DNA of 7,113 nucleotides, taken from positions 1 to 7,113 of the forward strand of contig JAKQKF010000539.1 in assembly GCA_029560815.1 (NCBI GenBank), written 5' to 3'. The notes under the pieces are model-generated. The model had not been told where the DNA came from. It did not search any database and saw only the letters and a list, made by a program, of their open reading frames with translations. Below, one piece after another: positions 1 through 5,524 of the stretch; positions within the stretch are counted from its first letter, which is position 1, and each line of letters starts with the position of its first letter. The position numbers and the translations under genes are program-made. Source of the stretch: a bacterium (lineage in GTDB: Bacteria; KSB1; UBA2214).

Positions 1-344
1 AGCTTGTAGTTGGCGTGCAGGCCGGTATTGCGGTCGTCAGCCCAGATGAGCAGCCACGATTTGGGCTTGATGGAGATGTCGGCGGTGATCTTCCACTTGT
101 CCGGCCGGGAGAGATTGTCGGTCAGGTACCAGCCGATCAGGTGGATGGCGGTATCGCCGCCATTGTAGAGTTCGATCCAGTCGCCGAATTCATGGAAATC
201 GGGGTCGGCATTGAGTTTGGAATTGGAGGCGAGATACTCGTTGATACAGAGGCCGGACGTCTGCGACCGGGCGGGAGCGTGGCAGGCCAGTACGAAGAAG
301 ACGAGTGCCGTCAAGAGACCCCTGCGCAGAACCATTTTCATCAT
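1..344 (-). CDS. Exported lamin tail domain protein, N-terminal part (cut by window edge)
   Basis: The first 114 codons of a gene that runs off the left edge. Residues 1-28 form an export signal: basic start (KMVLRR), a hydrophobic core at about 10-20, then either a weak lipobox (VLAC, Cys21) or a type I site near ARS-Q28. Residues about 33-114 match the beginning of a lamin tail domain: INEYLASNS, the hallmark DWIELYN (55-61), GWYLTDN (71-77), a KWKI strand and a WLLIWADD strand. In bacteria this Ig-like fold occurs in secreted or surface proteins, often joined to CotH-like, nuclease or other extracellular modules; what follows here is unseen. Three Met codons lie close together (344, 341, 335). 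GAGG at 351-348 is 3 nt from the first and 6 nt from the second, so 341 is an equally good start. The gene follows the rpmA terminator and is not part of the ribosomal operon. The domain call is firm, the role unknown. Confidence 0.8.
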   Translation of the reverse strand, partial: MMKMVLRRGLLTALVFFVLACHAPARSQTSGLCINEYLASNSKLNADPDFHEFGDWIELYNGGDTAIHLIGWYLTDNLSRPDKWKITADISIKPKSWLLIWADDRNTGLHANYK

Positions 345-378
345 CTACCTCGCTTTTCAGTAAAGCCGTTCCCCCTCC

Positions 379-384
379 ATCATA
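379..384 (-). promoter_or_regulatory. Possible -10 element for the lamin tail gene
   Basis: Only 47 nt separate the rpmA terminator T tract from the first ATG of the lamin tail gene. On the minus strand this gap contains TATGAT, one mismatch from the -10 consensus, about 35 nt before the start. I see no convincing -35 hexamer at 16-18 nt upstream, because that position falls inside the terminator stem. It is a weak candidate; the alternative is read-through from rpmA. Confidence 0.25.
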
Positions 385-391
385 CTGTACG

Positions 392-420
392 AAAAAAAAA
401 GCGCGATTTTCATCGCGCTC
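392..420 (-). terminator. Intrinsic terminator after rpmA
   Basis: On the minus strand AGCGCGAT (419-412) and ATCGCGCT (407-400) form a perfect 8-bp stem closed by a GAAA tetraloop (411-408), followed by an uninterrupted run of nine T (400-392). It starts about 20 nt after the rpmA stop codon. This is a classical Rho-independent terminator for the rplU-rpmA unit. On the plus strand no T run follows the stem, so it acts in one direction only. Confidence 0.93.
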
Positions 421-441
421 AAATTGTACTCCCCGCTCAGG

Positions 442-693
442 CTAGAGGATGATATTGACTCTCTTTTTGCTCTTGCCGTGCGTGGTGAATTTCACCTTGC
501 CGGTTTTGAGGGCGAAGAGAGTGTCATCGGAACCGATGCCCACGTTCAAGCCGGGATGGATGCGGGTGCCGCGCTGGCGCACGAGAATGCTTCCAGCCGG
601 AACGACCTGGCCATCATACCGCTTGACGCCGAGCATTTGCGGGTTGCTGTCGCGGCCGTTGCGCGAGGAGCCCACGCCTTTTTTATGCGCCAT
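442..693 (-). CDS. rpmA: 50S ribosomal protein L27
   Basis: An 83-residue L27, close to the usual length of about 85. It begins [17 protein letters not shown] and continues with the conserved [20 protein letters not shown] and [17 protein letters not shown] blocks. L27 sits in the large subunit and its N-terminal tail reaches toward the peptidyl transferase centre. The start at 693 is set by GGAGGA (706-701) with a 7-nt spacer and by the family N terminus; the frame stays open upstream to a GTG at 735, but those 14 residues are not L27-like and the GTG touches the rplU stop codon. There is no Firmicutes-type cleavable N-terminal extension, which fits the absence of a prp/ysxB protease gene next to it. 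It is the second gene after rplU, 41 nt away, and is followed by a strong terminator; obgE, a frequent next gene elsewhere, is not here. Confidence 0.97.
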   Translation of the reverse strand: MAHKKGVGSSRNGRDSNPQMLGVKRYDGQVVPAGSILVRQRGTRIHPGLNVGIGSDDTLFALKTGKVKFTTHGKSKKRVNIIL

Positions 694-700
694 GAGAAAA

Positions 701-706
701 TCCTCC
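701..706 (-). promoter_or_regulatory. Shine-Dalgarno sequence of rpmA
   Basis: GGAGGA on the minus strand, 7 nt before ATG 693. It decides the rpmA start against the longer GTG (735) reading. GGAGG here is an exact complement of CCTCC at 726-722 in the same gap, so it could be covered by a local hairpin. Confidence 0.85.
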
Positions 707-732
707 AGAAAAAGAACGGGCGGAGGCCCGCT
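707..732 (-). promoter_or_regulatory. Possible attenuator hairpin between rplU and rpmA
   Basis: On the minus strand AGCGGGC (732-726) can pair with GCCCGTT (721-715), giving seven pairs including one G-U, around a CTCC loop. It is followed by C and five T (714-709), so it looks like a weak intrinsic terminator. The CCTCC that includes the loop is also complementary to the rpmA Shine-Dalgarno GGAGG (706-702). The two pairings exclude each other. Attenuation, RNA processing or simple chance are all possible; no experimental support is visible. Confidence 0.3.
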
Positions 733-734
733 CA

Positions 735-1049
735 CTAACCGATAATTGCATCAATTTTCAATGTCGTGTGCTGCTGACGGTGGCCCTTGAAAAGGGTATA
801 GCCTTCGCGCTTGATCTTTTTGAAAATGATGACCTTTTTATCCTGACCGTGGCCGACGATGGTCGCCTGAACCTTGGCGCCTTCCACATAGGGCTTGCCC
901 ACCTTGACGTCGCCGTTCTCGCCGGTCAACAGGACTATCTTTTCGAATTCGACGGTGGAACCAGCCTCGCCGGGCAGCTTGGGGGCGTTGATCTTATCGT
1001 TCTGCGCTACCTTGAACTGAGCGCCGGCAATATCGACAATCGCGTACAT
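735..1049 (-). CDS. rplU: 50S ribosomal protein L21
   Basis: A 104-residue L21, the normal family length (103 in E. coli). It starts [14 protein letters not shown], the usual L21 opening (Y-A-I-x-x-x-G-x-Q-x-K-V). It carries the C-terminal rRNA-binding signature as [20 protein letters not shown] followed by QQHTTLKI. L21 binds 23S rRNA in the large subunit. GGAG at 1061-1058 lies 8 nt before ATG 1049. It is the first gene of a two-gene unit with rpmA and has its own strong promoter at 1126-1098. The signature is somewhat divergent: the basic stretch usually seen as KRRKxYRRKxGHRQ is [15 protein letters not shown] here, with fewer Arg residues. The identification is secure. Confidence 0.97.
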   Translation of the reverse strand: MYAIVDIAGAQFKVAQNDKINAPKLPGEAGSTVEFEKIVLLTGENGDVKVGKPYVEGAKVQATIVGHGQDKKVIIFKKIKREGYTLFKGHRQQHTTLKIDAIIG

Positions 1050-1075
1050 GAAAAATTCTCCGTGCTGTTTAAGTA

Positions 1076-1090
1076 CTGCAATTCTGCAAT
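1076..1090 (-). repeat. Short tandem direct repeat in the rplU leader
   Basis: ATTGCAG occurs twice with a period of 8 nt on the minus strand (1090-1084 and 1082-1076), just downstream of the predicted rplU transcription start. It may be a protein or RNA recognition site, or chance in a short AT-rich leader. Confidence 0.3.
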
Positions 1091-1097
1091 GGCATTA

Positions 1098-1126
1098 AAT
1101 ATAGGCATAATTCTTAAAAATGTCAA
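1098..1126 (-). promoter_or_regulatory. Sigma-70 type promoter of rplU-rpmA
   Basis: On the minus strand TTGACA (1126-1121) is a perfect -35 hexamer. It is followed by an optimal 17-nt spacer (1120-1104) and TATATT (1103-1098), one mismatch from the -10 consensus. The predicted start is near 1091, giving a leader of about 42 nt with a GGAG ribosome binding site. It lies directly after the rng terminator, so rplU-rpmA is an independent unit. No operator of a known regulator is recognised. Confidence 0.88.
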
Positions 1127-1137
1127 GATGATAATGC

Positions 1138-1177
1138 AAAAACGGCCGCCAAATCGCCCCGTTTCCGGGCGGCCGTT
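1138..1177 (-). terminator. Intrinsic terminator after rng
   Basis: On the minus strand AACGGCCGCC (1177-1168) and GGCGGCCGTT (1150-1141) pair perfectly over 10 bp around a 17-nt loop, and five T (1142-1138) end the structure. Inside, CCCG-GAAA-CGGG can form a smaller nested hairpin at the cost of two outer pairs. It lies about 75 nt after the rng stop and ends the oxidoreductase-radSAM-rng operon just before the rplU promoter. The T run is short, but the stem is very stable. Confidence 0.8.
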
Positions 1178-1252
1178 CGTGTCATCACAGCACCGGGAGG
1201 GATGCGCAGAGCCATCGCCGCTCGCGGCCACCCCTTCGGCATTGGAGCGGGA

Positions 1253-2821
1253 TCAGCTGAAATACTTGCTGGTGAAATCCTCCTCACCATCCTTGCTCAG
1301 GAAGCGGAACTCATCCATGGCCACATTCTCATCCGCGACCAGCTTGATGCGCGTCCAGTATTTCCAGGAGAGGCGCAGGATCTGGCTCCGGTAGCCGGAG
1401 GCGAGATAGTTGGCCAGCTCGGGATTGACCACCAGCTGCAGGCTGTGCTCGCCCTTCTCGGCGCGGTAGCGCTGGATCCAGCGTTCGATGCGCGCCATGG
1501 TGGTGGTCTTGGAGAGGACGCGGCCGGTGCCGAGGCAGGCCGGGCAGGGATCGCTGAGCGTGAAGAGCAGCGCCGGGCGGATGCGCTCGCGCGTCATCTC
1601 GATGATGCCGAACTGCGAGATCGTGGCCATGTTGACCTGGGCCCGGTCGGTCTCGAGTTCCCGCATGAACTCATCCTCCAGCTTTTTGCGGTTCTTGGCA
1701 TCGACCATGTCGATGAAATCGATGATGATGATGCCGCCGATGTCGCGCAGGCGCAGCTGGCGGGCGATTTCGCGCGCCGCCTCGAGATTGATCTTGAGGC
1801 TGTTGGCGTCATGGTCCTTTTTACCGATGTAGCGGCCGCTGTTGACATCGATGGCGGTGAGCGCCTCGGTGTGATCGAAAAAGATATAGCCGCCGCTCTT
1901 GAGCCAGACCTTGCGCGAGAGGCTGCGCGTGATCTCGGCCTCGATGCCGTATTTGTCAAAGATGGGCACGCGCCCCGTGTAGAGTTCGGTGCGCTGGACC
2001 AGGGATTCGGCCACATCGTGCAGGTACTTGATGATCTGTTTGTGCATCTTTTTGTTGTCGACGGCCAGCAGCGAGACATCGTTGGTGAAGAGATCGCGGA
2101 TGACGCTGGAGAGGACATCCATATCCTTGTGGACCAGAGTGGGCGGTGGCGTCTTTTGCACCTTGCCGACCAGGGTCTCCCAGGTCCGGACCAGGTCATC
2201 GAGGTCGGCGCGGAGCATGGCCTCATCCCGGCCCTCGGAGACGGTGCGGATGACCAGACCGAACCCCTGCGGCTTGATGGCGCGGCCGAGCTGTTTGAGG
2301 CGGGCGCGCTCGCGGCGGTTGGTGATCTTGCGCGAGACCCCGATCATATCGTCATAGGGGATCAGAACCAGAAAACGCCCCGGCAGGGAGATCTCGGTGG
2401 TCACCCGCGCCCCCTTGCTGGAAATCGGCTCCTTGGTCACCTGCACCAGGATCGGCTGGCCGGTGCGCAGCTGCGGCTCGCTGTAATCGCGGCCGTGATG
2501 GTGCTGACGCTGGTTATTATTGTTGTTGCCGCCTCCGCCCCCGCGCGGAGCGGTGACGGCGTCCCTGGGGAAGATCTGGTTGAAGGAGGCGAGATTCTCG
2601 CTGACATCGGAAAAATGGAGAAAGGCGTCCTGGTTGAGGCCGATGTCGATAAAGGCGGCCTGCATGCCTTTGATCACCTTGGCGACCTTGCCGTAATAGA
2701 TGTCGCCGACCATGCGTTCATTTTCGGGTTTTTCGAGATAGAGCTCAGCCAGCCGCCCGTCTTCAAGGATTGCGACGCGCGATTCGCCGACGGAGATGTT
2801 GATGATAATTTCTTTTTTCAT
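1253..2821 (-). CDS. rng: Ribonuclease E/G family endoribonuclease (RNase G type)
   Basis: A 522-residue RNase E/G catalytic protein (E. coli RNase G has 489), cutting single-stranded RNA in 5S/16S rRNA maturation and mRNA decay. The order is an N-terminal strand (KKEIIINIS), an S1 domain at about 37-128 (GDIYYGKVAKVIKGMQAAFI), the RNase H-like and catalytic part, then the small C-terminal domain. The catalytic acids are Asp325 (AIDVNSGRY) and Asp368 (IIIIDFIDMVD), corresponding to Asp303 and Asp346 of E. coli RNase E. The Zn-link motif is CPAC (Cys426, Cys429). There is no long disordered degradosome scaffold, so it is the short RNase G form. The S1 domain has a Gly5-Asn5-QRQ-His3 insertion at 94-109. 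The ATG start has GAGG (2829-2826) 4 nt upstream. It follows the radical SAM gene by 13 nt, is last in its operon and ends before a terminator. Placement just before rplU-rpmA is widespread in bacteria. Confidence 0.95.
   Translation of the reverse strand: MKKEIIINISVGESRVAILEDGRLAELYLEKPENERMVGDIYYGKVAKVIKGMQAAFIDIGLNQDAFLHFSDVSENLASFNQIFPRDAVTAPRGGGGGNNNNNQRQHHHGRDYSEPQLRTGQPILVQVTKEPISSKGARVTTEISLPGRFLVLIPYDDMIGVSRKITNRRERARLKQLGRAIKPQGFGLVIRTVSEGRDEAMLRADLDDLVRTWETLVGKVQKTPPPTLVHKDMDVLSSVIRDLFTNDVSLLAVDNKKMHKQIIKYLHDVAESLVQRTELYTGRVPIFDKYGIEAEITRSLSRKVWLKSGGYIFFDHTEALTAIDVNSGRYIGKKDHDANSLKINLEAAREIARQLRLRDIGGIIIIDFIDMVDAKNRKKLEDEFMRELETDRAQVNMATISQFGIIEMTRERIRPALLFTLSDPCPACLGTGRVLSKTTTMARIERWIQRYRAEKGEHSLQLVVNPELANYLASGYRSQILRLSWKYWTRIKLVADENVAMDEFRFLSKDGEEDFTSKYFS
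2495..2542 (-). repeat. Low-complexity codon run in the S1 domain of rng
   Basis: Codons for residues 94-109 of the RNase read Gly5, Asn5, Gln-Arg-Gln, His3. At DNA level this is GGC/GGA-rich sequence followed by AAC/AAT triplets. The synonymous codons alternate, so it is not a perfect microsatellite, although in-frame length change is conceivable. It probably forms a flexible loop between S1 strands. Confidence 0.7.
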
Positions 2822-2834
2822 GGTACCTCATTTC

Positions 2835-5513
2835 TTACACTTTGATGCCGCCCTCCACCGCCGCGAAGGGGGAGACAAGTTCCCCCTCCCTCTCCATCCA
2901 CAGATGCATCCGTTCGATGGTAGCCAGCCGCGCGCGGCCGGGCTCGTCGGGGAAGAGCAGGCTGATAATTTCTTCCATACGCACGGTCTTGCCGTGTTCG
3001 ATATGGCTTACGATCTGCAGTGCGCCCTCCTGCCAGGTCAGGCCGCCGATGAAAGGCCGGACATCGATGTGGCGTGGGGGCTCTTTTTCTTTTTTGCGCG
3101 TCACCCAGGCCTCGCTGCGTCCCATGAGCGCCTCGATGCGCGTCTCCAAATCTTCAGGTTCCGCCAGCGTGGGCCAGGTCACCCGGCACACGGAGCGGAC
3201 GATCTCGTCGGCCAGGGCCCGCGGCTTGACCGGCAGGAGCCGGCCTTCCCGGATGGTAATCCCTGCCGGCAGTTGGGCTGAAAGGGCGGCGACGTGCGGG
3301 CTGATCTCATCCCCTTCTGCCATGAGGTCGAGGTATTCGGCCCGGCTGATCTGCCCCGTCGGCAGCGGCGGCCCGTACGCAATGCGGGGATGCGGATTGA
3401 ACCCCTCGCTGTAAACCAGGGGCCAGCCGGCCCGCCGCAGTGCGCGTTCGAAAACATGAATGAAATCGAGGTGCGAAATCCAGCGCACCTCTTCACCCCG
3501 ATGATAATGCAGCCGCACCCAGCGGCCCTCCCGGCGCGACTCCTCCGGAGTTGGTGTGCGAGGCCCGGCTGACTGATCCGGCTGAGACGGCGCTCCGGCA
3601 TCTTCCGGCCCGGCCGCTTGCTGCCGGCCGCCGTCCGGGCGAATGCTCCTGCTCCCCCTCAGAATCTCCTGGCAAACGGGCTGAGCCATGAGGCCGCAGC
3701 GGTTGCATTGGCCGTCACGGCAGTCGGGCGTCACCTCCTGCCCGAGCGCGCGGCGGTACTCATCCTGCAAAAATCTGGTTGTCACCCCTTTGTCGATGTG
3801 CCCCCAGGGCAGGGGCGCGTCAAGGGGATAGCCCCCGGTGTACTGTTCCGGCTGCAGCCCCTCATCGGCGAGGGCGCGCAGCCAGATTTCGTGATGATAA
3901 TTTTCGGACCAGCCCTCCAGCGTGGCGCCCGACTGCCAGGCGCGCAGAATGACCCGCCCGAGCCGGCGGTCGCCGCGGGCGAGCACCCCTTCGATTTGGG
4001 CCACCTCGGCATCGCGCCAGCTCATCTTGACCAGCTTGTCGCGGATGCGGTCGCGCAGAAAGCTGAGCTTGCGCCGGGTCTCCTCCGGCCCGTCCTGAGC
4101 AACCCACTGAAAGGGCGTGCCCGGCTTGGGGACGAAAGGCGAGACCGATACGTTTATGCGGATCCCGTTCCGCCGCCGCGCCAGGGCGACGACCTGCCCG
4201 ATGAGATCGGCTATCCCCTGCAGGTCTTCATCCTGCTCGGTCGGCTGGCCGATCATGAAATAGAGTTTGACCACCTTCCAGCCTTCACGGAAGGCCAGAT
4301 CGACGGCCCTGAGCAGATCATCGGCCGTGGTGGTCTTGTTGATGACCTCGCGGAGGCGGGCGGTCCCCGCCTCGGGGGCGAGGGTCAGACCCGACTTGCG
4401 CACCCCTTTGGCGAAACGGGCCACCTCGGGGGTGAATTTTTCGGGGCGCAGCGAGGGGAAAGAGATGTTGACCATCCTCTCTCCGAGCCCGGCCTGGAGC
4501 CTCTCCATGAGCGGCCCCAGCTCCTCATAGTCGGAGGTCGAGAGCGAAACCAGCGAGACCTCGTCATAGCCGGTCGTGCGGATGCTCTCGATGGCCTGTT
4601 CGACCAGGTCGTCGACGCTGCGCTGCCGGACCGGGCGGTAGATCATGCCGGCGTTGCAAAAGCGGCAGCCGCGCGAACAGCCGCGGGCGATTTCCAGGGA
4701 GACGCGATCGTGTGTGGTGGCGATGACCGGCACGAGCGGCCGGTGTGAATAGTTGCCGCGATCCAGTCCGGAAACAATGCGGCTGCGGATGCGCGCGGGC
4801 GCCTCTGCATGCAGGGGTTCCAGTCCGGCGAAGGCGCCGGTATCGCTCAGATGCGGATGGTAGAGCTGCGGAACATATACCCCGGGAATCTGCGCGCAGT
4901 CGCGCAGAAGAGCCCCCCGTGATTGACCCTCGCGCCGGGCTTTGGCCACGGCTGCGGTCAGCTCGAGCAGAACCTCCTCGCCATCGCCGATGACGAAGAG
5001 ATCAAAAAAGTCGGCGACGGGCTCGGGATTGAAAACCGAGGGGCCGCCGCCCACGATGAGCGGTCCGTCCTGCCGCTCGGCCGCCAGCAAGGGCATGCCG
5101 GCCAGATCGATCAGGTCGAGGATGGTAGTGTAATTGAGCTCATACTGCAGCGTGAAGCCGATGAGATCAAAATCCCGCAGCGGTGAAAAGGTCTCGAGTG
5201 AAAAGAGCGGCACTCCCTTTTCCCGCATCTGCGCCGCCATGTCCGACCAGGGCGCGAAGACGCGCTCGGCGTAGATGTGCGGCTGCTGATTCAGAATATG
5301 GTAGAGGATCGGATAGCCCAGATAGGACATGCCGACCTCGTAGACATCCGGAAAGACCAGGGCGACGCGGATCTCCGCCTCCGCCGGATCCTTGCGGATC
5401 ATATTGAATTCATTGCCGATATAGCGGCCGGGTTTGGCCACAAACGGCAGCAAATCGCTGAATATACGCTGCTTCAGGGAAGGATTGCCGGAATTGGACT
5501 GCGCAATGGTCAC
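2835..5513 (-). CDS. B12-binding-like radical SAM protein fused to DUF2344 (TIGR03960 + TIGR03936 type)
   Basis: An 892-residue protein of unknown function. Residues about 20-235 are the TIGR03960-type N-terminal domain: KPGRYIGNEFN, the B12-fold-like FPDVYEVGMSYLGYP (55-69) and VGGGPSVFNPEP (154-165). The cobalamin-ligand His of DxHxxG is Tyr58 here. Residues about 260-500 are the radical SAM core with Cys279, Cys283 and Cys286 (CSRGCRFC) for the 4Fe-4S cluster. A second Cys group, Cys598, 603, 606 and 614, may bind metal. A Pro/Ala/Gln-rich linker (about 620-662) leads to DUF2344 (about 665-890: VRWISHLD, GFNPHPRIAYGPPLPTG). In many genomes the two halves are adjacent separate genes next to rng-rplU-rpmA. 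The start is GTG 5513, with AGGA (5524-5521) overlapping the previous stop; the next in-frame Met (codon 38) would cut into the conserved N terminus. An RNA or ribosome-related role is inferred from neighbours only. Confidence 0.9.
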   Translation of the reverse strand: MTIAQSNSGNPSLKQRIFSDLLPFVAKPGRYIGNEFNMIRKDPAEAEIRVALVFPDVYEVGMSYLGYPILYHILNQQPHIYAERVFAPWSDMAAQMREKGVPLFSLETFSPLRDFDLIGFTLQYELNYTTILDLIDLAGMPLLAAERQDGPLIVGGGPSVFNPEPVADFFDLFVIGDGEEVLLELTAAVAKARREGQSRGALLRDCAQIPGVYVPQLYHPHLSDTGAFAGLEPLHAEAPARIRSRIVSGLDRGNYSHRPLVPVIATTHDRVSLEIARGCSRGCRFCNAGMIYRPVRQRSVDDLVEQAIESIRTTGYDEVSLVSLSTSDYEELGPLMERLQAGLGERMVNISFPSLRPEKFTPEVARFAKGVRKSGLTLAPEAGTARLREVINKTTTADDLLRAVDLAFREGWKVVKLYFMIGQPTEQDEDLQGIADLIGQVVALARRRNGIRINVSVSPFVPKPGTPFQWVAQDGPEETRRKLSFLRDRIRDKLVKMSWRDAEVAQIEGVLARGDRRLGRVILRAWQSGATLEGWSENYHHEIWLRALADEGLQPEQYTGGYPLDAPLPWGHIDKGVTTRFLQDEYRRALGQEVTPDCRDGQCNRCGLMAQPVCQEILRGSRSIRPDGGRQQAAGPEDAGAPSQPDQSAGPRTPTPEESRREGRWVRLHYHRGEEVRWISHLDFIHVFERALRRAGWPLVYSEGFNPHPRIAYGPPLPTGQISRAEYLDLMAEGDEISPHVAALSAQLPAGITIREGRLLPVKPRALADEIVRSVCRVTWPTLAEPEDLETRIEALMGRSEAWVTRKKEKEPPRHIDVRPFIGGLTWQEGALQIVSHIEHGKTVRMEEIISLLFPDEPGRARLATIERMHLWMEREGELVSPFAAVEGGIKV

Positions 5514-5520
5514 ACGTTTA

Positions 5521-5524
5521 TCCT
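5521..5524 (-). promoter_or_regulatory. Shine-Dalgarno overlapping a stop codon, sets the GTG start of the radical SAM gene
   Basis: AGGA on the minus strand shares its first two bases with the TAG stop (5525-5523) of the upstream oxidoreductase gene and lies 7 nt before GTG 5513. The arrangement suggests translational coupling and supports a GTG rather than an internal ATG start. Confidence 0.65.

Noticed and set aside
15..452. A 145-codon plus-strand frame opposite the lamin tail gene and terminator
   Set aside because: The opposite strand encodes a signal peptide and clear lamin tail motifs. This frame reads through the terminator and has no domain.
694..735. N-terminal extension of L27 by 14 residues from a GTG at 735
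   Set aside because: The GTG overlaps the rplU stop codon, lacks a ribosome binding site and does not resemble the Firmicutes cleavable L27 extension; ATG 693 has an ideal Shine-Dalgarno.
1007..1231. A 74-codon minus-strand frame in the rng-rplU gap
   Set aside because: It would run through the rng terminator and the rplU promoter and then overlap rplU out of frame. No ribosome binding site or motif supports it.
1178..1252. Possible small RNA or hairpin between the rng stop and its terminator
   Set aside because: Only a 5-bp GCCGC/GCGGC palindrome is visible, with no promoter of its own; it is simply the 3' untranslated region of rng.
768..1394. A 208-codon plus-strand frame across rplU, its promoter and the end of rng
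   Set aside because: It crosses a strong promoter and terminator of the opposite strand and translates to nothing recognisable.
1202..2845. A 547-codon open frame on the plus strand opposite rng
   Set aside because: It lies almost wholly antisense to a gene with intact RNase E/G motifs. Its Asp/Ala/Gly/Leu-rich translation shows no recognisable domain. Long stop-free antisense frames are expected in GC-rich coding DNA.
3618..4748. A 376-codon open frame on the plus strand opposite the radical SAM gene
   Set aside because: It is the antisense shadow of a conserved coding region, with low-complexity composition and no motif.
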